Shown: in pieces, positions 37,734 to 45,544 of the stretch
How positions within the stretch are numbered: the stretch's first letter is position 1
Layout: each line of letters opens with the position of its first letter
NCBI RefSeq assembly: GCF_014805685.1
Contig: NC_060907.1
Coordinates: forward strand, 2,776,197-2,840,196
DNA from: Silurus meridionalis
Taxonomy: Eukaryota; Chordata; Actinopteri; Siluriformes; Siluridae
Direction: 5' to 3'
DNA: 64,000 bases
Program-made: the position numbers and the translations under genes
Notes under the pieces: generated by a model
The model's input: the letters and a program-made list of their open reading frames with translations, nothing else
Told to the model about the DNA's origin: nothing
Databases searched by the model: none

Positions 37734-37807
37734 CACAGTGGATCACATAGTATAATTTGAGGAAATGAGAGAAGTGCCACCATCAGCCACACCAGGTCTA
37801 CATGCAT
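5395..37807 (-). CDS. c3: Complement C3-like gene, left copy (one frameshift, C3a exon doubled)
   Basis: Complement C3 is the secreted hub of the complement cascade: a beta chain of macroglobulin domains, the C3a anaphylatoxin, CUB and thioester (TED) domains and a C-terminal NTR (C345C) domain. I traced 42 coding exons with GT/AG borders and matching phases, from ATG at 37,807 to TGA at 5,395. Exon lengths closely follow human C3. With one C3a exon counted, the exons sum to 4,862 nt, one short of 1,621 codons; the missing base is in exon 24, where it brings a stop near residue 1,010. Other departures are the GSGDQ thioester site, two C3a exons, a Cys-losing deletion in exon 38 and a shortened last exon. 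It may be a young pseudogene, or a working thioester-less C3 with one sequence error. C5 is excluded by the C3-type LAR-S cleavage site. Confidence 0.9.
6045..6121. repeat. (TA)n microsatellite in left intron 39
   Basis: About 77 bp of pure TA. The rest of 6,130-7,400 is AT-rich and holds nothing I can name. Confidence 0.95.
7402..7468. repeat. (TA)n microsatellite
   Basis: Pure TA run at the damaged left end of the element that follows. Confidence 0.95.
7467..9162. mobile_element. Pogo-like non-autonomous transposon carrying a nested element
   Basis: It starts in GGGGCCTAGGGGTTGCCAAA and ends GAGATAAGTGGGTTCGACTG, the same family as 801-1741, with GAGATAACC words near both ends and GAGGCGGAAGCCGAAG inside. 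Its extreme left terminus is lost in the TA run. A second element is inserted at 8,106-8,982. Confidence 0.5.
8106..8982. mobile_element. Nested DNA transposon with about 31-bp perfect inverted ends
   Basis: Both ends carry TCTCACTACCGTATTTTCGC, continuing GTATATAAGAC, in inverted orientation. The interior (about 0.85 kb) is AT-rich with no coding potential. This is a non-autonomous element of uncertain superfamily. Confidence 0.6.
9266..13694 (-). CDS. c3: Left C3 exons 30-39, CUB end, MG8 and start of NTR domain
   Basis: Exons: 30, 13536-13694; 31, 13286-13345; 32, 13120-13210; 33, 12979-13027; 34, 12452-12542; 35, 10984-11073; 36, 10802-10907; 37, 9834-9929; 38, 9471-9533; 39, 9266-9349. 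Landmarks are [14 protein letters not shown] (30), [11 protein letters not shown] (31), [19 protein letters not shown] (34), LIIYLDK (35), [13 protein letters not shown] (36) and CVKFYHPTK (37). Exon 38 is 63 nt against 81 in the right copy; the in-frame loss removes the Arg-Ala-Cys-Glu-Ala-Gly segment, including a Cys conserved in human C3. The exons lie around a DIRS-like insertion in intron 34. Confidence 0.86.
10290..10640 (+). mobile_element. LINE remnant in left intron 36/37 region
   Basis: The frame at 10,277-10,633 contains [17 protein letters not shown] and [19 protein letters not shown], then [18 protein letters not shown], motifs of fish L2/Jockey-like LINE ORF2. It lies between C3 exons 36 and 37 and is absent from the matching place in the right copy. 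Confidence 0.5.
11113..12440 (+). mobile_element. Internally deleted DIRS-like element in left intron 34
   Basis: An ORF1-like piece lies at 11,420-11,600 ([12 protein letters not shown]). A tyrosine-recombinase C-terminal piece lies at 11,920-12,060 ([26 protein letters not shown]). The ends carry TTCCCTTTCAGGAA and CAAAGCGTTT-type repeats in opposite orientations, as in DIRS elements. RT and RNase H are missing. It lies 9-40 bp from the borders of exons 34 and 35. Confidence 0.65.
13916..14941 (-). CDS. c3: Left C3 exons 25-29, thioester domain remainder
   Basis: Exons: 25, 14866-14941; 26, 14607-14766; 27, 14415-14510; 28, 14158-14308; 29, 13916-14079. Landmarks are [12 protein letters not shown] and [12 protein letters not shown] (26), [13 protein letters not shown] (27), [17 protein letters not shown] (28) and [20 protein letters not shown] (29). 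The catalytic histidine, equivalent to human His1126, is kept in SPVVHSEM (codon at 14,619-14,621). Exon 27 uses a GTATGT donor at 14,414; another GTATGT ten bases earlier would break the frame. Lengths 76, 160, 96, 151 and 164 nt. Confidence 0.88.
15085..15275 (+). mobile_element. RTE-like LINE 3' end
   Basis: It contains GTTTATGGATGTGGTGAGGG, GAGGCAGATGTAGAGGACAG and CTGTGGTGACCCCTAA, ending in an AAGAAGAAG tail. These are hallmarks of the common fish RTE-like 3' end, also seen inverted at 43,040-43,180. Confidence 0.65.
15453..15655 (-). CDS. c3: Left C3 exon 24, thioester exon, GSGDQ and 1-nt deletion
   Basis: The exon encodes the segment that in C3 holds GCGEQ, whose Cys and Gln form the reactive thioester. 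Here it reads GSGDQ (15,567-15,581), with Ser in place of Cys. The exon is 203 nt against 204 in the right copy and in human. One base is missing at about 15,546 (GGGCAATG against GGGACAATG on the plus strand). After it the frame runs to a TAG some ten codons on, while the neighbouring frame still reads [18 protein letters not shown]. Confidence 0.88.
15950..16880 (-). mobile_element. L2/Jockey-like LINE, RT C-terminal part, in left intron 23
   Basis: The minus-strand frame at 16,150-16,506 reads [36 protein letters not shown] and [18 protein letters not shown], the region after the RT catalytic site of fish LINEs. Upstream (16,560-16,700) are the decayed RT core codons. It is absent from the matching intron of the right copy. 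Confidence 0.7.
16977..17095. repeat. 49-bp perfect inverted repeat with 21-nt loop
   Basis: Arms 16,977-17,025 and 17,047-17,095 are exact reverse complements and include AACAAATTGTTCTACCGGAT. The loop and inner arm (TGTGTGTAGTGCAG..) match the native intron of the right copy near 50,990, so host sequence is caught between two inverted copies of a foreign fragment. The fragment resembles a LINE 5' region (AAGATGGCGGTGCAGCAG at 16,882). Confidence 0.85.
17339..18976 (-). CDS. c3: Left C3 exons 19-23, MG7 and CUB first part
   Basis: Exons: 19, 18885-18976; 20, 18619-18758; 21, 17765-17971; 22, 17566-17629; 23, 17339-17425. Landmarks are [16 protein letters not shown] (19), [20 protein letters not shown] and [12 protein letters not shown] (20), [12 protein letters not shown] and DGVRKTLKV (21) and [13 protein letters not shown] (22). 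These match the human blocks DSITTWEILAVSMS, RNEQVEIRAVLYN and DGVRKSLKVVPEG. All are open and in phase; exon 23 is 87 nt, as in human. The exon 19 donor is GTCAGG in both copies. Confidence 0.87.
18095..18500. mobile_element. LINE 3'-tail fragments in left intron 20
   Basis: Positions 18,110-18,240 match the ATAGTGCTTTTAATAATGGA...GTCTCAAA.CAGCTTTACA repeat, also at 39,615-39,780 and 56,870-57,060. Positions 18,340-18,490 match an RTE-like 3' end (GTGCTGGTCCCAAGCCCGGA, GGAAGGGCATCC). Confidence 0.55.
19071..19197 (-). CDS. c3: Left C3 exon 18, alpha-prime N-terminus with Asp-rich tract
   Basis: The exon starts with GT, which completes the Ser after the C3a Arg (LAR-S). Next come twelve residues [12 protein letters not shown] built from GAT/TAT codons, then [24 protein letters not shown], of which FPESWLW is a strong C3 landmark. 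Human C3 has a mixed acidic segment here (DEDIIAEEN) that helps bind factor B and receptors. The run looks like a GAT microsatellite expansion. The exon is 127 nt and ends in phase 2. Confidence 0.87.
20015..20206 (-). CDS. c3: Left C3 exon 17b, C3a anaphylatoxin (second copy)
   Basis: This is a near-identical 192-nt copy of exon 17a, offset by exactly 742 bp, with intact acceptor (CTGTAG) and donor (GTAAGA), all six cysteines and the LAR end. Because both copies are symmetric in phase, a transcript with both would stay in frame and give two anaphylatoxin domains in series, joined as LAR-Ile-Gly-Lys. Mutually exclusive use would give normal C3 with one domain. An assembly duplication is the main alternative. 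Confidence 0.88.
20757..20948 (-). CDS. c3: Left C3 exon 17a, C3a anaphylatoxin (first copy)
   Basis: This 192-nt exon starts and ends in phase 1, so it can be added or dropped without changing frame. It encodes the anaphylatoxin domain with the six-cysteine pattern CC...C...C...CC ([24 protein letters not shown]) and ends in LVRLAR, the conserved C3a carboxyl end cut by C3 convertases. Human exon 17 is 198 nt. The exon lies in the upstream unit (in transcription order) of a tandem duplication and differs from exon 17b at one obvious residue (DCCMEI against DCCTEI). Confidence 0.9.
21205..21381. other. Degenerate repeat interrupted by the LTR element
   Basis: The AATATTTGGTGTGAGCAGCC-type sequence common in fish repeats continues as TTTAGTTCTCCAAG after 28,642. 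The LTR element therefore landed inside an older repeat. Confidence 0.45.
21382..22282 (-). repeat. 3' LTR of the Gypsy element
   Basis: 901 bp, TG...CA ends. The low divergence from its partner (roughly 1-2%) points to a recent insertion. Confidence 0.92.
22327..23941 (-). pseudogene. Gypsy integrase in three frames
   Basis: The zinc-binding HHCC part ([19 protein letters not shown]) is at 23,680-23,800. The core with [10 protein letters not shown] and [15 protein letters not shown] is in the frame 23,328-23,678. The end of the core ([19 protein letters not shown], holding the catalytic Glu) begins the frame 22,327-23,310. At least two frame changes separate them. Confidence 0.85.
24468..26511 (-). 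pseudogene. Gypsy protease and reverse transcriptase
   Basis: The protease active-site stretch [17 protein letters not shown] is in the frame 26,275-26,511, ended by a stop. The 597-codon frame from 26,261 continues the protease fold ([13 protein letters not shown]) into a full [46 protein letters not shown] and the catalytic YLDD, then [15 protein letters not shown]. It breaks at the start of RNase H ([15 protein letters not shown]). Confidence 0.88.
26564..27538 (-). pseudogene. Gypsy gag, with internal stop and CCHC zinc knuckle
   Basis: The ORF starts at 27,538 and is stopped by an in-frame TAG at 26,957, after which the same frame continues to 26,633. It contains [20 protein letters not shown], like Gypsy gag. 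A CX2CX4HX4C zinc knuckle ([14 protein letters not shown]) lies in a different frame at 26,564-26,605. Confidence 0.8.
27764..28642 (-). repeat. 5' LTR of the Gypsy element
   Basis: 879 bp, TG...CA ends, with the element on the minus strand. It differs from the 3' LTR by about ten substitutions, a few 1-bp indels and a gap of about 24 bp at about 28,170. Confidence 0.92.
28797..28862. repeat. (TA)n microsatellite
   Basis: TA run next to left exon 16 (intron 16). Confidence 0.95.
28898..37541 (-). CDS. c3: Left C3 exons 2-16, beta chain and start of alpha chain
   Basis: Exons: 2, 37346-37541; 3, 36095-36263; 4, 35575-35651; 5, 35337-35425; 6, 35131-35213; 7, 34938-35025; 8, 34468-34570; 9, 34184-34304; 10, 33911-34026; 11, 33516-33671; 12, 32840-33037; 13, 32450-32632; 14, 32162-32317; 15, 31190-31319; 16, 28898-28960. 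They encode macroglobulin domains MG1-MG6. Recognisable blocks include [17 protein letters not shown] MG1 sequence (exon 2), TDKSIYKP (3), FEVKEYG (6), TKTPKYF-like [15 protein letters not shown] (10), SFRLVAYY (13), LVAVDK (14) and [19 protein letters not shown] (15). Exon 16 carries the basic KRKRR site where furin-type proteases would split beta from alpha chain. The exon 12 donor is the unusual GTTGGT, shared with the right copy. All these exons are open. Confidence 0.88.
28999..29070. repeat. (TA)n microsatellite
   Basis: TA run in left intron 15. The following 29,080-31,180 is AT-rich, with an unclassified repeat at 29,515-29,900 (starting GTGTCACGGCAGTGAC, ending GGATCCCTGACAGGG) and no gene. 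Confidence 0.9.
31405..32080. mobile_element. hAT-like non-autonomous element in left intron 14
   Basis: It has the CAGTGGTG-start and the repetitive TTACTT/AAGTACATTT text (ACTTTTTACTTCAACTTCAC; TTACTTAAGTGAAAGTT) typical of the abundant fish hAT-like MITEs. It is absent from the right copy. Confidence 0.5.
34115..34164. repeat. (CA)n microsatellite in left intron 9
   Basis: A CA run is at the matching place in the right copy (56,341-56,400), so it predates the gene duplication. Confidence 0.95.
35223..35269. repeat. (GA)n microsatellite at left exon 6 acceptor
   Basis: Shared with the right copy at 59,210-59,257. On the coding strand it is a CT tract close to the acceptor and could serve as an extended pyrimidine tract. 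Confidence 0.9.
36290..37070 (+). mobile_element. LINE RT and Tc1-like transposase fragments in left intron 2
   Basis: Frame 36,279-36,557 contains [21 protein letters not shown], a LINE RT motif. Positions 36,770-37,070 encode Tc1-like pieces ([42 protein letters not shown] in broken frame). Neither is in the matching right intron. Confidence 0.65.
37737..37807 (-). CDS. c3: Left C3 exon 1, signal peptide
   Basis: The exon encodes an initiator Met and a hydrophobic stretch ([16 protein letters not shown]) ending in Cys-Asp-Pro, as in fish C3 signal peptides. The second in-phase-looking ATG four bases later is followed at once by TAG, so the start is at 37,807. The exon is 71 nt and ends two bases into a codon at a GTGAGT donor. 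A TATA-like box lies about 55 nt upstream. Confidence 0.85.
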
Positions 37808-37859
37808 CCTGCCTGCTGGTCCTGGTTCTGTCTGAGGAAGTGTGTTTTACCTCTAAACA

Positions 37860-37865
37860 CTTATA
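37860..37865 (-). promoter_or_regulatory. TATA-like box of left C3 copy
   Basis: TATAAG on the minus strand about 55 nt before the start codon. The same motif is at the matching place in the right copy, so it is probably the core promoter with a short 5' leader. Confidence 0.55.
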
Positions 37866-37927
37866 AGCTGCCAACCTGATGTTGACTTCCCACTGCTTCT
37901 GCTCTACATTTTATTATGCAATAGTTT

Positions 37928-37928
37928 A

Positions 37929-37995
<67 letters not shown>

Positions 37996-38058
37996 TGGTG
38001 ACTCATAAGTAAATCGGATTTTTCGATACTTAATAAAATATATAATAATTTACCCATA

Positions 38059-38101
<43 letters not shown>
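37928..38101. repeat. (CA)n and (TA)n runs in the left C3 5' flank
   Basis: CA at 37,931-37,991 and TA at 38,063-38,101. The CA run recurs at 62,126-62,155 in the right flank. Confidence 0.95.
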
Positions 38102-38103
<2 letters not shown>

Positions 38104-38129
38104 CCAACCAGGCTTACCATTACATCATT

Positions 38130-38630
38130 ATAACATTGTCATTATACAGTTGTTAGCAGTGAAGTGAAGAACACTGATTATCTTCATCATAGCACCTGTT
38201 AGTGAGTGGATTTATTTATTAGGCAGCAAGTGAACATTTTGTCCTCAAAGAAGGATAGAAGCAGGTAAAATGGGTGAGCGTAAGGATTTGAGCGAGTTTG
38301 AAAAATTGTGACGTCTAGACGTCTGGGTCAGAGCATCTACAAAACTACAGCTCTTGTGGGATGTTCTGGTCTGCAGTGGTCAGAATCTATCAAAAGTGGT
38401 ACAAGGAAGGAACAGTGGTGAACCGGCGACAGGGTCGTGGGGGACGAGGATCATTGATGCACGTGAGGAGCGAAGGCTGGTCCATGTGGTCCGATCCAAC
38501 AGACGAGCTCCTGTAGCTCAAACTGCTGAAGAAGTTCATGCTGTTGATGATCGACAGGTGACGACTTTTTTGGCAGCAAAAGGGGACCAACACAATATTA
38601 GGCAGGTGATCATAATGTTATGCCTGCTCA
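38130..38630 (+). mobile_element. Internally deleted Tc1-like element in left C3 5' flank
   Basis: The frame at 38,354-38,674 reads RRLVHVVRSNRRAPVAQTAE and ends AAKGDQHNIRQVIIMLCL, the start and end of a Tc1-like transposase. The middle is missing. The same deleted element lies at 62,510-62,985. Confidence 0.75.
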
Positions 38631-39169
38631 GTAATTTTTTTTTTGTAAACTTACTTCATTTTTTTTTTTTATAAATTAATTTTTTATTATCAGGATATAT
38701 TTTGGTTTATAGAATATGTTGTAAAGTAGTTTATACCTGTAAGTATATATTTTTGTTTGTAATTTCAACTAATACAATATTGAATAAATAGATTTAAGTT
38801 TACAACATTTTTTACTGTTTACATTTTCTGTTTGTATCTAGATTTTGTTAAGCGTATTCGCTGACGTCAGTTATGAAATGCTCATTATTTGCTTTATTAT
38901 GATTTATTTTAAAAAAAATGTTATGGACCTGAGGGAACTTTTTTGTACCGATGCACCTGAAGGGTTAATGAAGCTACGTTTCCGTAAATCAGGCATCTTA
39001 TGTAAATTTAACCTTTGATCATATGAACGACCTGCTGAGAGACTGGTATTGATTGTATCAGGGTCAGCAGGTAAAAACACTCTCGCAGAAGATCTTTCAG
39101 AAGATACAACTGTTTTTCCCTATCAAAAGCTACACCACAGACCCAGCCGGAGGAGGGAAGTAATGAATA

Positions 39170-39263
39170 CAAATACTTAGCACTTAGTACTCTACCACTA
39201 TCAAGGGAGAAAACCGTATGTGATATATATTTAGTGTATTATCCAATTTTATTAGTTTTATTA

Positions 39264-39347
<84 letters not shown>

Positions 39348-41257
39348 AAAAGAACTGGAAGGAGAGGGGCAGATAATTTTCAAGCTTAAAAAGTTCAAGC
39401 TGTAAATTCGAATTGTAAAGTTTTCAACTTTCAACTTGATGATCTGGTGATTCTGAGCTAAACTAACAAGTATTTCCTTGTTGCAAAATCCAAGGGAAAA
39501 TGCGAGGCACAATGCAAAACAAGTGACATCTGCCCAACCTTGCACAGTGTATATGCAGTTTTCTTCCTTGAAAGAAATTAAAACCCCACAGATCTTTCAA
39601 TTCAATTCAATTCAATTCATTTTTATTTGTATAGCGCTTTTAACAATAAACATTGTCTCAAAGCAGCTTTACACAGATAATGTGGTGATTAAACATAAAT
39701 ATGTTCTTTGTAAGTATGTTTGTCCCTGATGAGCAACTGTGGCAAGGAAAAACTCCCCGAGATGGCATAAGGAAGAAACCTTGAGAGGAACCAGACTCAA
39801 GAGGGAACCCATCCTCATCTGGGTTGCACCAAATGTCCATTTGAAGCAGATATACAATGTTGTGGGGTACAGTGATGATGATCAGAAGCAAACTGCACTC
39901 CCGAGTCAGTGCTGCAGACCACCGACACCAACTACAGTCCAATCCGTCCTCAAAGCACCCGTTCTACTCCGGAATTAAGAGACCGTCCCGAGCTGCACAG
40001 AAGTGTGAAGATCCAAGGAGGGGAGAGGGGCAGGAACAGTGGTCTTTGAGTACATCTTTGAGTTTCAAATAAAAAAATTAAAATGATGTTTCCTCAAAAA
40101 TTTCCAATAATAATTAATATAATTGATAATTAGATTGTACATTATAAATTATAATGTACAATCTAATTATAAAATATATTAATTTATAATTATATCAGTT
40201 GTAATATTCTGATTTTTCAACTTGAAAATTTCGACGTACAACTTGAAATTTCAATATTTGTAAATCGGAAATTCCCTGTCCCTCCCCTTCCGGTTATTTT
40301 TTAAAATCTGATATTGGCCGTAATACACCATCAAATTATATGCGTTTTTTTTTAATGCAAATTATATGCGGATAGAACCCTCCCCCACCATAAATGTTTG
40401 AGTTTTACACACAGAACCTTTATTAAACGTGCAATTTATTTCTCGTAAATTTGTGACGTTTTTTCTTGTAATCTTTTGAGTTTTTTTCTCTCATATTTTG
40501 AGTTTTAAACTCGAAAGTAAAAAAAAAAGAAAAAAAAGAAAAAAATAGTTTTAATTAGAAAGTTTCGAGTTCCTCGCCCTCTCTTCTTTCACTTTAAAAT
40601 TTTTTTTTAGCCCATAGTGCCGCTAATACACCATTGTTTTCAGCTCATCAACCTGTTTCTTGTCATTGTGTTGCTTTTTTCTCCCACTGGTGTATCATTT
40701 CTTGTCTCTCTCACACCACAGATGTAGACTAGTTTCTGAAGCTCACAATGAGCAGGCAGAAGGCAGTAAGAAGTCTGGGGTTAACGTGTATGAGACAGAG
40801 GGAGTCAGTGATGAGAACATGACAGAGAAAAGAGACATTCCTGATCACCTGATCATCAGGTCTCATCTGTTGAAACTTTTGAGTTGTACTGTAAAAGATT
40901 TACTGTATTAGGTTTTTGAAGAGAATGTGAAATAAATATATGTTGAACATCTTGAGTTAATCACATGTCCACATGTGGTTTAATTTGTATCTGGCATGTG
41001 ATGATGTGATGCTGGCTTCTATCTCGTGTCTCAGACCATTCTGTTTGTTTTTTGACTTTCCTTTAGTACTGGGTTTATTCTGTTAACTAATAATCCAGGA
41101 TACGGATTCTAATACCGCTGAGTCTGCAGCTGTCAACCAACATGTAGAGGAATCATTGGAATCATTTTTTATTATTGTATATATGTTTTCTTTCAGAAAA
41201 CACATATAGCACATAATTATAAAAGTTAGATTTAAAAAACAACAACCAAAAAATGTT
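39170..41257. other. Intergenic stretch between the two C3 copies
   Basis: It holds a TA run (39,267-39,340), a LINE-type 3' tail (39,595-40,060, ATTTGTATAGCGCTTTTAAC and GAGGAACCAGACTCAAGAGG) and AT-rich DNA. An open frame at 40,660-40,911 after a possible splice acceptor has no recognisable family. No gene is supported. Confidence 0.5.
41168..41173 (-). promoter_or_regulatory. Candidate poly(A) signal of right C3 copy
   Basis: AATAAA on the minus strand about 85 nt past the TAA. Confidence 0.45.
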
Positions 41258-41656
41258 TTAAGTAGGGCATCCAAAGGTAAGAAGAGCTTCAGCTAGTGCA
41301 GTGATGCCCTGGTGATTCTCTTTGTATTCATCAGTTTGCCCTTCAACACTCGTGGGCCAGTATTCAATCCACGTCTTCTCTCCAGGATATACAGCAGCCT
41401 GACCACAACAACAACAACAACAACAACAACAACACAAATGAATTAAATTTCCAAAGCAAATATCACTTTATTATCATCAGCATCTGAAAGCCACACAGAG
41501 ATTCATAATAATTAACCCACCTTTTGTCTTTCCAAAGTAGGTTAGAACGTTGGCCCATGAGGAGGTAGCTCTTGCCTTTCACGAAATTGAAAGCACTTCT
41601 GCATTTAGCAAGACCCATAAAGGTCCTCTGGTTTCCAGGGTTAACCCGGTCGATCC
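41258..41656 (-). pseudogene. c3: Right C3 exons 40-41, NTR domain end, 1-nt frame change
   Basis: Exon 40 (41521-41656) is 136 nt and open. Exon 41 (41258-41398) has one G fewer than the left copy in the LLYILGE segment (near 41,380-41,385). In the C3 frame it then reads EKTWIEYWPTSVEGQTDEY and ends ITALAEALLTFGCPT, then TAA. This is a full-length C3 C-terminus with the terminal Cys. The out-of-frame reading also gives a stop within the exon. Confidence 0.85.
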
Positions 41657-43039
41657 CTGTAGAAACAAACCCCCCAGAAATTAGACAGTTCATTCACACA
41701 GTAATAAAAGTAATATATAAAAGTTCTAAATGACTTATTTTATGTATTAATTCTTTATTTAGTGCAACATGAGGCTAATAAATTAAGTTGTAAGATCAAA
41801 TGTAGGATAATATGTTTTACAATAATACGCCGCTGTTAATCGATATTTTTTACTAAGTTACATTCAGATTTTTTCTTAATTTTTTTTTATGAAGTTTTGT
41901 ATATTATATGTATATATTTGTATATTGAAACAGATTGAATCATGACAGGGAGTGTACCGTGACTCTAACATACACACAGGTGCATCATACAGAAGAACAG
42001 TAAGACCTACCTTCTCTCAGGATCTGTTCAATCTCCATTTCATAGAAATCTGTGTTTGGGTTCAGATTCGTTTCCACTACTTTGACTTTGTAAACTGCAA
42101 ATACACACATTACAGACAATATAATAGTATTGTTATGTTTTATTCCTTTGATTAAAATAAGAATTGATTCTTATACATGACAGGGTGGCATGAATACAGT
42201 GAGAGAGGACTGAAAGAATATGTTAGCATGTGCAGTGTCAGCATTTTACCATAATCGGTGCCGGCTTCACAGGCTCTCAGCTCCCTCTCATTTTGTTCAA
42301 TATTCAGTTTCTTCTGGATACTGCAGTTTTCTGTATCGGGAAATGTAAAAGATGTATTTATTAATACACATCATAAAAAACAGTATAATTATATAATTCC
42401 ACTTTTTTTTTTGGTTGTATATTAGTATATGAGTAAAAATGTATGTGGATTGAATTTCAAGATTGCTTTACATTTAGGAAATCATTTATCTTGTAATTTG
42501 ACGCCGAAAATAATGTATTTCTGGATGGACTTTGATTTTGAAGGAAGGATGCGAGCAAGCATGTGCTCTTGGTGGTGTGCAAAAGAGCACTGGGGATTGA
42601 AGAGAAAATGAAGTTGGAAAGTATGAAAAAGAAGAGCTTGTTGGGGGATTGAATTGAAAATAATGAAAAAGAAGAGCTTGTCGGTGTCCGTGAATGTTAT
42701 TAGAGAAATAATCTCACTTTAGTATCCACACACAATTCTTACATTAGTTTATATATTCTTGTATGAATGCTTGTACCTTCAGCACACTCACAAAGACCCT
42801 CCTGATTACTGCACAATCTGCTCAGGGCTACTTCTTTCTTTGTTGGATGGTAGAACTTCACACAGCGTTCCTCTATAAATTACATAAGAAATCAAGTGCA
42901 TGTCAAAAAGATCAAATTCTTACACATAAGCATGTTACAAGGTTTTAGTGTGATGCTGATCTCAGGGTGTAGACTGGACATGCGACTGTCATTTGGGGTA
43001 TGTAGAGTCATGCCATAAATCCAAACTTTTTGTCAAAGC

Positions 43040-43800
43040 TGCTCCCATTAGGGGGCGCCACAGCGGTTCATCATATTACTCTGTCCTCTACATCTGCCTC
43101 TTTCAATCCAACTACCTGCATGTCTTCCCTCACCGCATCCATGAACCTCCTTTTTGGTCTTCCTCTTTTCCTCCTTCCTGGTGGCTCCATACCCCATGTC
43201 CCTCCTTTGCACATGTCCAAACCATCTCAATCTCACCTCCCTCACCTTGTCACCAAAACGTCCTACATGCGCTGCCCCTTTAATAAACTTATTTCTAATG
43301 CTGTTGTTGTCACTCCCAACAAACATTTCAACATCTTCAGCTCTGCTACCTCCAGCTCCACCTCCTGTCTTTTACTCAATGCCACTGTCTCTAATCCATA
43401 CAACATCTCAGGTCTCACCACAGTCCTATAAACTTTCCCTTTCATTCTCACAGATACTCTTCTATCACAAATCACTCCTGCTATCACTCTTCTCCCACAA
43501 ATCACTCCTGCTATCACTCTTCTCCACCCACTCCATCCTGCCTGCACTCTTTTCTTCACTTCTCTAACACACTCTCCGGTACATTGCACTGTGGACCCCA
43601 GGTACCTGAACTCTTCCACTTTCTCCACCTCTTCTCCCTGCAACCGCACCCCTCCACTGCCCTCCCTCTCATTCACACACATGTACTTTGTCTTACTCCT
43701 ACTGACTTTCATTCCCCTTCTCTCCAGCATGTACCTCCACCTCTCCAGGATCTTCTCAACCTGCTCACTACTTTCCCCATTACAAATAAAATCGCATGTT
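43040..43800 (-). mobile_element. RTE-like LINE, RT C-terminal part, in right intron 36
   Basis: The minus-strand frame 43,263-43,730 contains MKVSRSKTKYMCVNE and VEEFRYLGSTVQ. The frame 43,048-43,326 continues with RLRWFGHVQRRD. The 3' end (43,045-43,090) is GGCGCC...CCTAATGGG-like. It is in the same orientation as the gene. A short direct repeat of CACAAATCACTCCTGCTATC lies inside. Confidence 0.75.
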
Positions 43801-44335
43801 ATATATTTTTAATATCTTACTGCTCTGGTGTGTACACACTCTATACCTGGAGAGTAGTACTCGTACACACTGACAGCTGCGGGTTGAAGCATATCAACAA
43901 GTTTATCTTGTGCACTCTGAAAGCAATTCTGTCTGGAACACAGTGTGATACCTGAGAAGAGAAAAAAGTCAGCCACAATACAGCAGCTTTAATGCATGTC
44001 CACACTTCAACCATGAAAACTAAATCATTTTTATCATACCTTATCTAAATAAATAATGAGGGAGCCACGTTCAGAAAGTTCCTTGTCCATCTCAAACTTC
44101 TGGATGTATTTATCATTCCCACTGCTCAGCTGAGACGAGTGTTAAACAGTAATCAGACATTTGGCTTTCTGTCAAATATAATTAAAGTTTATTGTACAGA
44201 ACTGTTTGTAGGTATCTACTAAATTTTGCTTACCTCAGTCAGATCTCTTTTATCCACCACAAACCCGGTCAGCAAGCCGATGTCCAAAATAGTCATAGTG
44301 GCATCTCTGTTTGGGTTGTTATAACTGAAATGATG

Positions 44336-45420
44336 TCAAGTCAAGAAGCTTTTATTGTCATTTAAACCATATATAGCTCATGCAGTACACAGTGAAATGA
44401 GACAATGTTCCTCAAGAACCCTGGTGCAACATAAAACAACATACAGTGACATCAAACAACATGAAGTTAAGTGTCCTCGTCACATAAATTGCATCGTTTT
44501 CAACCGAGTGCAAACAAACCACACAAGACAGTGTGGGACAAATACACAACACACAAAACAGCACTGTCCAGTAACCCTGCTGTATTATACATGTGTTATA
44601 CAGTAATGTGTTATACAGTACAATATGCAAAATAGCGAGAACTGTATACTTGAACTGTATACTCCTCCTCAGCCCGAAGGACACGCTGTCTTTGATTTCC
44701 AACAAGAATGTCAAATTTGGGCTTGTCTGACCATAGAACACTTTTCCATTTTGAAACAGTCCATTTTAAATAAGCCATGGTCTACAAGACATGATGGCGA
44801 TTCTGGTCTAAGTTCACACATGGCTTCCTTTTTGCATGATAGAGCTTTAGTTGGCATCTGCAGATGGCAAGGTGGATTGTGTTTATTGACAGTGGTTTCC
44901 GAAAGTATTCCTGAGCCCATTTAGTATAACTTCAATGACACAAACATGCTGATGCAGTGTCTTCTGAGGGCCCGAAGACCTGATGTCAGTTAACTTGATT
45001 AGTTGCTAGATGTTCTTCCAGCAGAATATTTTGTAAATCTTTGGCTTTTTTAGCCCCTTGGTGCCCGTGCCAACTTTTTAAAAACCTGTAGGACATGGCT
45101 ATGTAGTGAAGCGATGTGAAATGAGCAGTGAATGTGTGTTGAGTTCAGGTTGTATCAGGTTGTCACACAGTTTAGTGAGTGTGGGGGTTTTGTACAGTTA
45201 TTTTGTGTGTTGAGGAAACTGATGGCTTAAGGGGAAAAGACTGTTGCACAGTCTGGATGTGAGGCCCGAATGCTTCGGAACCTCTTACCTGATGGTAGGA
45301 GAGTGAAGATTGTGTGTGAGGGGTGTGTGGTGGGGTGTGGGGTCATCCGCAATGCTGTTGGCTTTGTTGATGCAGATAATGTGTTAAACAGGAAGTTCAT
45401 TCCAAAGAAATATAATATGA
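44336..45420. mobile_element. LINE 3' region with nested DNA-transposon fragment in right intron 33
   Basis: Positions 44,340-44,640 and 45,060-45,390 match the AGAAGCTTTTATTGTCATTT...CAGTGAAATGAGACAA repeat common in fish. Positions 44,690-44,925 are a transposon fragment (GACCATAGAACACTTTTCCA; GGCTTCCTTTTTGCATGATA). Confidence 0.5.
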
Positions 45421-45544
45421 ATTAATGTGTATCAGTTACAAAGAATTTCTAGCTTTTGTTTTTTTACTTTCAGTTTCATTTCAGTTGAATTTAATGATGC
45501 ATTAACATCATATGGTTACTTGAGCGTAAAAAATTAAAATGCTG

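Noticed and set aside
40660..40911. 83-codon frame after a possible splice acceptor between the two C3 copies
   Set aside because: It has no recognised domain, no partner exons and no donor; it could be chance or an isolated pseudo-exon.
43495..43520. Short direct repeat (CACAAATCACTCCTGCTATC) considered as a CRISPR-like array
   Set aside because: There are only two copies inside a LINE coding region of a fish genome; it is a local duplication.
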